Position numbers and translations under genes: made by a program | From: a virus | Strand: one strand, 5' to 3' | Virus record (IMG/VR): IMGVR_UViG_3300037882_002550 | Location: 1-38,278 of that record | DNA length: 38,278 nt | Notes under the pieces: model-generated | What the model saw: only the letters and a program-made list of their open reading frames with translations | Told to the model about the DNA's origin: nothing | The model's database searches: none | Shown: positions 7,071 through 14,179 of the stretch, piece by piece | How positions within the stretch are numbered: the stretch's first letter is position 1 | Layout: the number at the start of each line of letters is the position of its first letter

Positions 7071-7724
7071 TTATGATCCGGCGTTCGATGCGCCGCTCGC
7101 CCCCGTGCCGAAGCAATCTGGACAGTGAGAAAATTCCATAGTGATGGCATGCCTCAGCTCCCCATATCCTCGACAACGGCGGCACCCTGGACTTTTTGGG
7201 TTAGATTTGATGAGAGCCGTCCCGGACTCGAACCGAGAAGGATATAGTTCGCTATCGCTATGGCCCTCCGACGTATCGCAGCTATTATCTCCGCGCTTAC
7301 CCGCCTGCGTTTGCCCATTTCGCCAACGGCTCTCATCAAATCTAAGCTCGCTCTTCGGCACTTCAAACCACCCCTGCTTGCCCTTCCAAGGTACAAACGG
7401 CAGCGGCTTAGCCTTCTTCAGCACCCATCCCCAAGGTCCGAAAAACCATGGCGATAGATCCACATCCACACAGTCATCAATCTCCACCTGTCCCACGATC
7501 CCACCGCGCTCAAGCTCATCGAAAGCAGGCAAAGCGATTCCATTCTCATCCGCCATCGCCCACGCCGTAGCGTAATCATCCACGGTCATCCGCGCCGATG
7601 CATGAATCAAAACCCGCTCGCGCTTCCAAGTCCGCAGAGACCGGTTTTCGATGTCCTTGTGGCCGTTCACAATCAACCAAGCCCAAGGCTGCCGAACTGA
7701 TATCGCTTTCATCGTTTCGCTCAT
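7071..7724 (-). CDS. ASCH-domain protein with in-frame tRNA-like insert and C-terminal zinc knuckle
   Basis: Residues 5-120 are an ASCH domain: the opening MKAISVRQPWAWLIVNG, the G-K-x-x-E-N-R motif (HKDIENRS) and the closing KGKQGWFEV. ASCH proteins bind RNA or modified nucleosides, and some hydrolyse N4-acetylcytidine. The ASCH core seems complete by about residue 125. The frame then runs without a stop through a 145-bp element (7201-7345) that has a perfect 20-bp inverted repeat and tRNA-like D and T arms. It ends in a knuckle domain, CRRCRGYG and CPDCFGTG. The segment translated from the tRNA-like element is low in hydrophobic residues and probably a linker, or the element may split the transcript. 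ATG 7724 or the ATG four codons later can start it; the second matches the usual ASCH N-terminus. Confidence 0.8.
   Translation of the reverse strand: MSETMKAISVRQPWAWLIVNGHKDIENRSLRTWKRERVLIHASARMTVDDYATAWAMADENGIALPAFDELERGGIVGQVEIDDCVDVDLSPWFFGPWGWVLKKAKPLPFVPWKGKQGWFEVPKSELRFDESRWRNGQTQAGKRGDNSCDTSEGHSDSELYPSRFESGTALIKSNPKSPGCRRCRGYGELRHAITMEFSHCPDCFGTGASGASNAGS
7201..7345 (-). other. tRNA-Leu-like element bounded by a perfect 20-bp inverted repeat, inside a coding frame
   Basis: The outer arms (7201-7220 and 7326-7345) are perfect complements: TTAGATTTGATGAGAGCCGT and its reverse complement. Read on the minus strand, the inner seven bases act as a tRNA acceptor stem, GAGCCGT (7332-7326) with ACGGCTC (7220-7214). 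Directly beside the 3' strand lies a T arm, CTCGG-TTCGAGT-CCGGG (7237-7221), with one G-U pair. Two bases (TG) after the 5' strand comes a D arm, GCG-AAATGGGCAAA-CGC (7323-7307), very like bacterial tRNA-Leu. The middle (about 70 bases) is too long for tRNA-Leu and shows no canonical anticodon arm. The best hairpin there is CGCGG-(9)-CTGCG at 7295-7277. The element lies in the ASCH gene on the same strand and has no stop in that frame. It may be a tRNA relic, a tRNA-like processing signal or a small mobile element. Confidence 0.7.
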
Positions 7725-7738
7725 AAAAATCTTTCGTT

Positions 7739-8641
7739 TTAACCCTTTTCCGCAGGCACCAACATTCCGGCATCCGCCAAATCAAAAATTTCCTTGTTAC
7801 CCGATCGCGAAGCCACTGCCCGAATCGCATGCAGATAATCAAACCGCGTTGGATCTTCACCCAAGACCACCTTGAACCCCTTTATTTCATCCACCGTGAC
7901 CACAGGCGACTGACCATGCTCGATCGTAGTCCCATCACGCATCAGATAGCGCAGTGCACTTACATTCCCTTTCTCATCAAAAAACTTGGTTACTGAAACC
8001 GGAGATTTTAACCGCTCCACATTGCATGAAGGACAAGGCGTGTTCATCACATCATCATCCTCAGCCGCACCAGGAATCATCGAAAGCCCGGCACACACTT
8101 TACAAGCCTCAAACTTAAACTCGACAGGGCAACGCTCTAACAAACTCAGCACCCCTGCCACCTCATCAAAACGATGCATCGCTTCGTCGATCACTACGCA
8201 AGCAGCATTCTGAACCATCACAGCCGCCTGCACCGCCCATTCAGAAATTTTCCTGTAATCACTTCCCAAATTTCTCAGCCGCTCCTCCAACTCGCGCATT
8301 TCCTTTTGATGATACTCCAGAGACACCGAAACCGTAGCTGCCTCCATTTCCACGATATCCTTCTTCGGCTCCTCCAATTCCGCTAAAACCTCAGTCTCTT
8401 CGAACGCCAAATTATCCGGATTGCTGACAGGATAAATCCTCTCCCAAATCTCCCGAGTAACCGGCTGAAGCTCGTAAGACTCGCACCTGAATAGATCCCC
8501 ACCCATGATATCGCCGAACTCATCAAAAGGCTCCACAAGCAAACAAGCCCCATCAATCGGATCACAAGTGATCAAACTAACAATCTGATTCCTGCCATGA
8601 TGATAATATCTCTCCCTCAACTTAGTTTCGCTCAATTTCAT
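7739..8641 (-). CDS. Hypothetical early protein with coiled coil and zinc motif
   Basis: From the ATG at 8641 the product is 300 residues. A GTG at 8668 would add nine residues that are encoded by the TGATCAC repeat, so the ATG is preferred. The N-terminal 75 residues look like a small beta-rich domain. Residues about 95-140 are a charged coiled coil with EYHQKEMRELEERLRNL, and a CxxC pair plus CPSC (CKVCAGLS...TPCPSCNVE) follow near 190-215. A C-terminal alpha/beta part has no recognised motif. It continues the set of zinc-knuckle early proteins, though its knuckle is degenerate. Confidence 0.65.
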   Translation of the reverse strand: MKLSETKLRERYYHHGRNQIVSLITCDPIDGACLLVEPFDEFGDIMGGDLFRCESYELQPVTREIWERIYPVSNPDNLAFEETEVLAELEEPKKDIVEMEAATVSVSLEYHQKEMRELEERLRNLGSDYRKISEWAVQAAVMVQNAACVVIDEAMHRFDEVAGVLSLLERCPVEFKFEACKVCAGLSMIPGAAEDDDVMNTPCPSCNVERLKSPVSVTKFFDEKGNVSALRYLMRDGTTIEHGQSPVVTVDEIKGFKVVLGEDPTRFDYLHAIRAVASRSGNKEIFDLADAGMLVPAEKG

Positions 8642-8661
8642 AACCTTAATTTCTTCTTCAC

Positions 8662-8683
8662 TGATCACTGATCACTCGGCACT
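8662..8683. repeat. 22-bp intergenic direct repeat (TGATCAC type), copy 1
   Basis: The sequence here is identical to 10768-10789. It consists of overlapping TGATCAC units followed by TCGGCACT, and here a further TGATCACT follows. Both copies sit just after a stop codon and upstream of the next start in the early operon. It may be an operator, an mRNA processing site or a dispersed repeat. Confidence 0.7.
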
Positions 8684-8690
8684 GATCACT

Positions 8691-10142
8691 TCAATCTTCC
8701 TCCTCATCCTCCGCACAAAGCGCAGGCCAATCACCCCGCTTCATCCCCGCAGCATCAGCCACGTCGCCGAACTTGATCCCCCTGTGTGAATTCATCAGCA
8801 CCTCCGCCAGCTCGATCCACAGATAAGCTTTAAGACCGCCCTTCTTCACCACATCCAGAGCCCAAGGAGTCACCAATTCAGCATCGCCTTCATCGTAGCC
8901 TTTCAGCTCAGTCCCATGCATCACATTGTATAGCTCCACACAAATATCCTCATCCATCCGGAGCCTCACCAAACTCGGCAAAACCCCCTCGATCCCAGCG
9001 GTTAGAAGCTCCTCAAAGAACCCTTTCAGCTCCTTCTGCTTCGCCGCTTGCCGCGCAATCTCAGCCTTCTTTCTTCTCTCCTCTGCTTGGCGCTCCAACT
9101 TCTCATCCTCTTCCCCGCGTGGTTTCACAAACACACAGTCACCGGCTTTCGAGTTCACGATATCGCCCTCGATAATCACCTTCCGCTCAACCATCCGGAT
9201 CACCTCATCCTCATCCCCTGGCACGATCCTGACCTTGGCCCCGTAGCGCTCACCAAGATCACCCCAGCACGGGATTTCACTCACGTCCTTCCGGAGCCGC
9301 TCGACCACCTCCCAGCTTTTCGGCTTCTCACTCACCCGCACCCAGCCAGATCCGTGTTGCAACAAAGCCAAGCCCTCCGAGTAATTCATCACCTCAGCAT
9401 TCGGAAACTGCTTCTCCAAATCCTTCCTGCCCTTCTCCCACTTTTCGGCAGCCTTCGCCGGTTGCACAAAATTTGTTTTAAGGTGAGAAACCGCCTGAGA
9501 AAACGGCATCGGCCCGGGCAAATATTTCGGGTGCAATACCTCATCCAGAGCCTGTTTGCGCTCCTGAGGCGGCACCTTGGCCAGTTCACGCGCCACGGCC
9601 ACCACCAGCCCGCCATCGCGCACCGCAGAGCGCTCCTCCTCGCCAAGAGCCCTCAGATCCAGCCTCGCGTAAATATACTCCCGGCTCTTGCCGAATCTCT
9701 CCCCGAGTTCGATCACGGTATAACCCAGACCGATCAGCGCATGGTATCCATCCGCCTCCTCGAAAACATCCAGATCATGCCGATCCAAATTCTCCACCAA
9801 AGCCAGCTCAAGCGCCTGCCGGTCCGTAAGATTCCGCAGCACACACAGCACAGTCTTCTTGTCCGCACCCTTAGCACCCCGCCATCTTCTCTCGCCAGCA
9901 ATGATCTGGTGCCGTGGCTTGCCCTCAAGCTCTTTCGGCATCGGCCCGCGCGCCGGTGCACCTGGCACCAGCCGAACCACCAGCGGCTGAATCACTCCGA
10001 ACTCTCGGATCGATTTCACCATTTCCTTGTGCTTCGCCTCAGGGAAATTCTTTCTCGGCTGCCCATCCCACGGCTCCATATCATCCAGAGCAATCTCCTT
10101 CAAAACACCATCTCCCACTTCGCTTTTGAACTGCGTTTTCAT
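8691..10142 (-). CDS. ParB/Srx-fold protein (ParB N-terminal and HTH domains)
   Basis: This 483-residue protein has ParB box I-like residues (QPRKNF, IREFGVIQPLVVR, 28-57), the box II motif GERRWRGAK (83-91), VENLDRHDLDVFEEA (116-130) and a helix-turn-helix (about 141-162, YTVIELGERFGKSREYIYAR). These define the CTPase/DNA-binding core of ParB-family proteins. Residues 170-300 continue the family's linker, and a charged coiled coil (about 345-375) precedes a C-terminal helical domain with EEDEEED at the end. In phages such proteins may help plasmid-like maintenance, act as transcription factors or have nuclease activity. No ParA gene is present, which argues against a full partition system. 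The leader carries CTAACA 28 bases before the ATG and no Shine-Dalgarno sequence. Confidence 0.85.
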   Translation of the reverse strand: MKTQFKSEVGDGVLKEIALDDMEPWDGQPRKNFPEAKHKEMVKSIREFGVIQPLVVRLVPGAPARGPMPKELEGKPRHQIIAGERRWRGAKGADKKTVLCVLRNLTDRQALELALVENLDRHDLDVFEEADGYHALIGLGYTVIELGERFGKSREYIYARLDLRALGEEERSAVRDGGLVVAVARELAKVPPQERKQALDEVLHPKYLPGPMPFSQAVSHLKTNFVQPAKAAEKWEKGRKDLEKQFPNAEVMNYSEGLALLQHGSGWVRVSEKPKSWEVVERLRKDVSEIPCWGDLGERYGAKVRIVPGDEDEVIRMVERKVIIEGDIVNSKAGDCVFVKPRGEEDEKLERQAEERRKKAEIARQAAKQKELKGFFEELLTAGIEGVLPSLVRLRMDEDICVELYNVMHGTELKGYDEGDAELVTPWALDVVKKGGLKAYLWIELAEVLMNSHRGIKFGDVADAAGMKRGDWPALCAEDEEED

Positions 10143-10182
10143 AATTCTTTTTTCGTTGATTTTTTAATGTTGTTAGAAAATT

Positions 10183-10737
10183 TCACTTACGCTTGCCCTT
10201 ACCCTTCACCGCTTTAACAGCCTTCCTCTTCCCGCGCTTCCGGTTGTCATTCCCCCTCTGCACCTCCCTGTATTTCGAACAGGCCGTCTCACTTTTCTGA
10301 AACGCGGCTTTCACCTTCCCGCCCCCTCGCTCCTCAATAAACTTATTGTAAATCCGCTCGATCCTGGCCGATACCGTCGCCCTCCCACCATCGCCACAAA
10401 GCAACGCCAAATCCTGCAAACTCATATCCCCCAGCAAGTCAGGCCTCGTCGCCTTCGCCACCGCATAAACTCTTCTGATCAAAGCCAACGGCTCCGGCCC
10501 TTCAGCAAAGAAATACCCCATCAGCCCCGAGAACGCATCCCTACGGATCAACGCTTCCACAGCCCTGGCATCCGCCTTGGCATGATCACTCCCATCGTCC
10601 TCAGCATCCTCCTTTTCGATCAGCGCATCCAGAGGAGTATGACAGCTAGCCGCCAGCCCACCCGCCGTCACACCAGCCTTGTAAAGAACCCCATCGATCC
10701 TTTCCCTCATCTCCACTTCGCTAATCACCTTGTGCAT
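10183..10737 (-). CDS. Hypothetical basic early protein
   Basis: The preferred start is the ATG at 10737 (MHKVISEVEMRER, 184 residues). An in-frame start at 10773 would translate the CTAACA leader. The middle is helical, with a possible HTH-like stretch (MSLQDLALLCGDGGRATVSARIERIY, about 118-143 of the shorter form; shown here only as a region). The last 40 residues are strongly basic (KRGKRKAVKAVKGKGKRK). This suggests a nucleic-acid-binding protein. It sits just upstream of the ParB-like gene. No family is recognised. Confidence 0.6.
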   Translation of the reverse strand: MHKVISEVEMRERIDGVLYKAGVTAGGLAASCHTPLDALIEKEDAEDDGSDHAKADARAVEALIRRDAFSGLMGYFFAEGPEPLALIRRVYAVAKATRPDLLGDMSLQDLALLCGDGGRATVSARIERIYNKFIEERGGGKVKAAFQKSETACSKYREVQRGNDNRKRGKRKAVKAVKGKGKRK

Positions 10738-10767
10738 ATTTCTGTTAGTTAAATTCTTCTCTTTCCT

Positions 10768-10789
10768 GATCACTGATCACTCGGCACTA
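10768..10789. repeat. 22-bp intergenic direct repeat (TGATCAC type), copy 2
   Basis: This is the second exact copy of the repeat at 8662-8683. It overlaps the stop codon of the 10787-11062 gene and precedes the ATG at 10737, so its gene-boundary position matches that of copy 1. Confidence 0.7.
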
Positions 10790-11062
10790 GAAACTCTTTC
10801 CAGCCACCCACCCAAACAACTCCACCACAGCCGCGCACACATCATCCTCCTCCGCCTCCACCTTCACGAACTCGTTTCTCTCCTTACACTTCACAGGCAC
10901 CGTAAAAAACACCTCCACCCGCTTGCCGTTCGGCAGATCCACCGCGTAACCACGCATGCCCGGCTCCCATGGAGTCAGATCCGTCGTCACCAGCTCATTC
11001 TCTTTGAGTTTCCCCGTGATATAGCTCTTCGGTTTCCAGTCTTGTTGCAGTGCCTCACTCAT
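10787..11062 (-). CDS. Hypothetical early protein
   Basis: This 91-residue protein has an N-terminal polar stretch, a central PWEPGMRGYAVDLPNG turn-rich region and a strand-rich part that may form a small beta domain (VEVFFTVPVKCKE). The leader has CTAACA (11075-11080 in complement) 12 bases before the ATG and no Shine-Dalgarno sequence. The gene starts 4 bp after the upstream gene's stop. No family is recognised. Confidence 0.6.
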   Translation of the reverse strand: MSEALQQDWKPKSYITGKLKENELVTTDLTPWEPGMRGYAVDLPNGKRVEVFFTVPVKCKERNEFVKVEAEEDDVCAAVVELFGWVAGKSF

Positions 11063-11066
11063 AATT

Positions 11067-11513
11067 TCAGGATTTGTTAGAATTCAAAACTTCAGTCTTC
11101 GTAAATCGATACACCCACGTCTTTCCTCCGTTGCTGCTCCGGCCTGTTTGCTCGCAGAAATGCCGGGTTCCATCGTGCTCCTCCAAAATCACCACCGGAG
11201 CCCCCACCAAGCCCTGAGAAATCAACCCATCAAACTTACCTCCACTGATCTCAATCGGCACCCTCACGCCCATTTCCCGAGCCAGCTCGATATGCTTCCA
11301 ATAAAGTGAAAATGTCGCGGACTCTCCCGCCTTCACACCTACAGAAAAACCAAGCCGTCTACCGCGCTCGAAAGGCTTCATCGCATCCTCACCAGGCAAG
11401 GCCTCAATCTTTTCATTCCGTGGCCGATAAAACCCGAAAACGAAACCGACGCCTCCGCCGAGGAAAAACACCACCAGCAACACCGCAAAGCCTATCCATT
11501 CCGCAGCACTCAT
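11067..11513 (-). CDS. Early membrane-anchored protein
   Basis: This 148-residue protein starts with a clear transmembrane helix (about 6-28, WIGFAVLLVVFFLGGGVGF) followed by a soluble domain. That domain has basic residues, a beta-rich centre (VRVPIEISGGKFDGLI) and a C-terminal segment with EEHDGTRHFCEQTGR. The N-out or N-in orientation cannot be decided. It overlaps the upstream gene by 4 bp (ATGA), so it is likely translationally coupled. The last codons contain TCTAACA. Function is unknown. Confidence 0.65.
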   Translation of the reverse strand: MSAAEWIGFAVLLVVFFLGGGVGFVFGFYRPRNEKIEALPGEDAMKPFERGRRLGFSVGVKAGESATFSLYWKHIELAREMGVRVPIEISGGKFDGLISQGLVGAPVVILEEHDGTRHFCEQTGRSSNGGKTWVYRFTKTEVLNSNKS

Positions 11514-11755
11514 TTCCGCAGCCCCTCCAATAGCTGATCATATTCGCCCTTCATGTATCTGGCGGAAACCTCCGCCACATGCCCCGCAGAGAAAACCAAG
11601 CTCTGCCCATCACGCTTGCCCACCAGCGCCTTGATCGCCCGCAGGTCCTTCACCCGCTTCTCACCACCCAGCGCGAACTCCACCTCCTCAAGATTCAACA
11701 AGTGTTTAGGAACCTGCCGCTCAAGAAACTTTTCCGGTATCGTTAATCCCAACAT
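11510..11755 (-). CDS. Hypothetical early protein
   Basis: This is an 81-residue, mainly helical soluble protein (MLGLTIPEKFLERQVPKHLLN...) of mixed charge, with no recognised motif. It overlaps the next gene by ATGA, and its ATG comes 18 bases after a CTAACA motif. It is supported by tight operon packing rather than by similarity. Confidence 0.55.
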   Translation of the reverse strand: MLGLTIPEKFLERQVPKHLLNLEEVEFALGGEKRVKDLRAIKALVGKRDGQSLVFSAGHVAEVSARYMKGEYDQLLEGLRK

Positions 11756-11756
11756 A

Positions 11757-11987
11757 TTATCTTCTCGCCCCCTTGTTAGAAACCAAATCTCCGATCAAAT
11801 AGAAGCGGCCATGCTGATTCAGCAGCACCCCGCCATCAGTCATCGCCTGAGCCGCTTTAACATCGCCCTCCACCAGCCGGATCGTCTCCAGCCCCGCCTT
11901 CTGAATTTCAATTACAGAAAGCCCAAGGGCATGCATGGATATCCAAGCCTGACGCTTCGCCTCTTCTGTTTCTTCTTCGTTTTGCAT
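11757..11987 (-). CDS. Hypothetical early protein
   Basis: This 76-residue protein has an acidic N-terminus (MQNEEETEEAKRQAW), a helical first half and a possible strand-rich end (GGVLLNQHGRFYLIGDLVSNK). The final codons (SNKGARR) are made from a TCTAACA motif that also serves as the leader of the next gene. No family is recognised. Confidence 0.55.
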   Translation of the reverse strand: MQNEEETEEAKRQAWISMHALGLSVIEIQKAGLETIRLVEGDVKAAQAMTDGGVLLNQHGRFYLIGDLVSNKGARR

Positions 11988-12025
11988 AAAAAAATTGTTG
12001 TGTCTTGTGTCTCCAAATCCCGCGC

Positions 12026-12214
12026 CTAACCCTCATAAACCCCATACTTCCAGTCCCTCATCTCCCCGCTATCGATCTTCCTTTGCAGAAACTTCCTGCA
12101 AGCCTGCTTCACGTCCAAATAAGACTCCAAACGCGCGGGCTTCACGCCCGATGTCTGCCGATTCCATCCACGATTCGCCGTCGTCTTTGTTCCTGTTTTT
12201 CTTCTCGTTTGCAT
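12026..12214 (-). CDS. Hypothetical small basic protein
   Basis: This 62-residue protein is rich in Arg, Lys and Thr at the N-terminus and has a helical C-terminal half (LESYLDVKQACRKFLQRKI). The leader has TCTAACA 10 bases before the ATG. DNA or RNA binding is possible from charge alone. Nothing else is recognised. Confidence 0.5.
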   Translation of the reverse strand: MQTRRKTGTKTTANRGWNRQTSGVKPARLESYLDVKQACRKFLQRKIDSGEMRDWKYGVYEG

Positions 12215-12239
12215 ACCGATTATTTGTTAGATTGAATTA

Positions 12240-13016
12240 TCACTCACCCAAAGCCGCACGAACCCCCACGCACCAGCTCTCCTTCACCTGGTCAGGCAGC
12301 TTCTCCCACAACGGCAGCATCGTCATCCCCACCGTCTCAAGCAGCTCCCGCCGATAAGCATTCCACCCCGCCTCAAAGTCAGGCTCCTGACGGCGGAGTT
12401 CATCCGCCAAGACTTCAGTCATTTTTCTAACCAATTCCGTCTTCCCAGACTGAACCGAAGACTGGAAAATGAAATTTACGGGTCTCTTGATCCGAGGCTT
12501 CGCCAAATCATGCGCAAACTTAGCGAATCCGATGTTTCTTATGGCCCATTGCCACGGCGCCTCATCAGCATACGCCCAGCCCTTCACCTCCGCAGTTGGC
12601 ATCTCAGGCTTAACCGGCTCCCATCTCTCCGGCTCCAACGGACTAGGAAGCGATTTCTCAACTTCCACCTGAACTCGAACAAACATCTCCCCCGAAGTAA
12701 CATCTACTTCCTCATGAGAAATCACCCGATAATCACAACCCTTCGAAATTCCAAATCTAACCGAACTTGAACTCTCACGCTCAGAAATTCGCGCCAACTT
12801 CCATACCTTTCTTCTTCTTTCCAATCCCTTAAAATGAAGGTAGAAACCCCCAATCTTAGAACCATTTAAGGCTTCCAAAGCAGCCGCCGCGCTGAAAAAA
12901 GGGACTTTCGCAATCAAAGCGATTAATTCCGTTGAAAATACAATATCTCCACTGCCTTGGTCTTCTGATCCAATCAAATCAAGCAGCCCTTTTCTTACTA
13001 ATTCTTCGTCGCTCAT
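12240..13016 (-). CDS. Hypothetical early protein with partial P-loop-like segment
   Basis: This 258-residue protein has a helical N-terminus and a beta-rich middle (about 85-130). At about 185-200 the segment FIFQSSVQSGKTELV resembles a Walker A loop whose first glycine is replaced. No Walker B motif is evident, so NTPase activity is doubtful. The C-terminal 50 residues are helical with many aromatics. It lies near the start of the early operon, downstream of the 129-residue gene. The role is unknown; a replication or recombination accessory is possible. Confidence 0.6.
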   Translation of the reverse strand: MSDEELVRKGLLDLIGSEDQGSGDIVFSTELIALIAKVPFFSAAAALEALNGSKIGGFYLHFKGLERRRKVWKLARISERESSSSVRFGISKGCDYRVISHEEVDVTSGEMFVRVQVEVEKSLPSPLEPERWEPVKPEMPTAEVKGWAYADEAPWQWAIRNIGFAKFAHDLAKPRIKRPVNFIFQSSVQSGKTELVRKMTEVLADELRRQEPDFEAGWNAYRRELLETVGMTMLPLWEKLPDQVKESWCVGVRAALGE

Positions 13017-13027
13017 AATATTTTTAA

Positions 13028-13417
13028 TTAAAATGTTGAAACCATCTCCTCCTCAAATCGCCGATACTCCGCCGACGCTTCCCCACCCAAAAAAATCACA
13101 CCAAGCCCCCTGCGAGGAACTCCCTCACCTCCCTTGAACACAACATCCCACAGATCATCAGCTCTCCTGACCGACTTCACAAAACGCTTCAAACCAGCTC
13201 CCGTAATAAAATCAAAATCATAGTAAGCCTTATCCGCCTCATTCCTCCGCCGCTGATACCGGCTCATCCCCACACGCTTAGGCTCCTCCAACAATAAAAC
13301 CACACCCCCAGAAAAAGACGAGCCTCGGGCAGCGCGGTTTTCCCGCGCCCCACCCGAGGCCGCTACTCTTCTAAGCTCTTCTGAGCTTGGGTTCGTTGCG
13401 TGGTTCGTTTTGTTCAT
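13028..13417 (-). CDS. Hypothetical early protein
   Basis: A frame opens at 13432, but an AAAGGAGAAACC ribosome-binding site stands directly before the ATG at 13417, so that start is preferred (129 residues). This is one of the few strong Shine-Dalgarno sites in the window. The N-terminus is Asn/Ser/Ala-rich. Residues from about 45 are basic and aromatic (RVGMSRYQRRRNEADKAYYDF), followed by an alpha/beta part. No motif is recognised. Confidence 0.6.
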   Translation of the reverse strand: MNKTNHATNPSSEELRRVAASGGARENRAARGSSFSGGVVLLLEEPKRVGMSRYQRRRNEADKAYYDFDFITGAGLKRFVKSVRRADDLWDVVFKGGEGVPRRGLGVIFLGGEASAEYRRFEEEMVSTF

Positions 13418-13466
13418 GGTTTCTCCTTTCACATACCTTCAAAAAACTTTTCCGCCTGATCTCCAC

Positions 13467-13640
13467 TCAGGCCGCCTGCTTAGGCTCTCCATCCTTTCGC
13501 TTCTGCTTCGCCGCCAGCTCATCCAGCAATCTCCCCACCGCCTCAGCAGGAGGGCACTGCCACTCCTGCGCTCTCGCCAAAATTAGTCTCAGCGATCTCT
13601 CGCTGTATGCTGCCGGGTTGAATTCTAATGTTGCTTGCAT
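13467..13640 (-). CDS. Small early protein, first gene of the early operon
   Basis: This 57-codon frame begins at the ATG at 13640 (MQATLEFNPAAYSERS...) and ends in a basic tail (AAKQKRKDGEPKQAA). It is the first gene after the leftward promoter, 50 bp before the next gene, and has a plausible amphipathic helix (SLRLILARAQEW). It could be an early regulator, but no family is recognised. The leader is A-rich without a Shine-Dalgarno sequence. Confidence 0.5.
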   Translation of the reverse strand: MQATLEFNPAAYSERSLRLILARAQEWQCPPAEAVGRLLDELAAKQKRKDGEPKQAA

Positions 13641-13737
13641 TGCTTTTAGTTACTTTATGAGGAACTTATATTACCGCAGAAGTAACTTGTAAACAAAAAA
13701 GTTTGCATTTTTTTACCGCATCGGTAAATCGTTGGAC
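13641..13737. promoter_or_regulatory. Divergent early/lysogeny promoter region with operators
   Basis: A perfect palindrome, TTTACCGCATCGGTAAA, lies at 13712-13728, ten bases before the ATG of the HTH gene. A second half-site, TTACCGCA, with partner GTAA lies at 13671-13685. A longer inverted pair, AGTTACTT/AAGTAACT, spans about 13649-13687. On the minus strand TTGTTT and TAATAT, 17 bases apart, could form the leftward early promoter, with the second operator in its spacer. On the plus strand TTTGCA and TAAATC, also 17 bases apart, could form the rightward promoter, overlapped by the palindrome. This is the architecture of a CI/Cro-type switch. Confidence 0.6.
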
Positions 13738-14148
13738 ATGGAAACACCCGCAACGAATTTTAAAGAGTGGATGGACACAAATCAGGTCCCCACAAAAGAA
13801 GTCTGCAAACGCTTCGGAATCAGCAAGCAAACGCTATACAACTGGCGCTCAAGCGGAATACCGGAAAGCAAGCAATCACATGTGAATTACATCATTTCAT
13901 GCTGGAAAAATCCGACAGCCGCCGAACTCGGCTCCACTCTGCTTATCAAACCTACCGCCGAGCAATTTCGGACATGGAACATCGCGGCACTACAAAACAA
14001 ACAGATCCTCGAAGACTGGGCAATCCAGGGCCTCGATAAATACGCGGAAGAATTGGAGAAAGGGGAGGAGCCAGAGAAAATAAACCTTTCTCTAGTTGCC
14101 GAGGAACCGCCGCCATACCGAACCAATAACGGTCACACAAAAAAATAA
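13738..14148 (+). CDS. HTH transcriptional regulator (lysogeny repressor or Cro-like)
   Basis: Starting at the ATG at 13738 the product is 136 residues; an in-frame TTG at 13732 would add two. A helix-turn-helix, VPTKEVCKRFGISKQTLYNW (about 15-34), is followed by a helical middle with many Trp and a disordered C-terminus ending in basic residues. It is divergent from the early operon and its own promoter overlaps a 17-bp palindrome, so autoregulation and repression of the leftward promoter are likely. It lacks a LexA-type peptidase domain, so any induction would need an antirepressor, and the BRO-N gene follows directly. Confidence 0.7.
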   Translation: METPATNFKEWMDTNQVPTKEVCKRFGISKQTLYNWRSSGIPESKQSHVNYIISCWKNPTAAELGSTLLIKPTAEQFRTWNIAALQNKQILEDWAIQGLDKYAEELEKGEEPEKINLSLVAEEPPPYRTNNGHTKK

Positions 14149-14179
14149 TCCCATTCCACCCCTACAAATTCAAAAAATC

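Noticed and set aside
8691-10142. Full plasmid-type partition system
   Set aside because: A ParB-like gene is present but no ParA ATPase is seen anywhere in the window.
9048-10217. Long plus-strand open frame (389 codons)
   Set aside because: It lies antisense to the ParB-like gene, is rich in His, Leu, Pro and Arg as expected for an antisense shadow, and has no recognisable domain.
12469-12500. Helicase/NTPase call for the 258-residue early protein
   Set aside because: The P-loop-like SSVQSGKT lacks the first glycine and no Walker B partner is visible.
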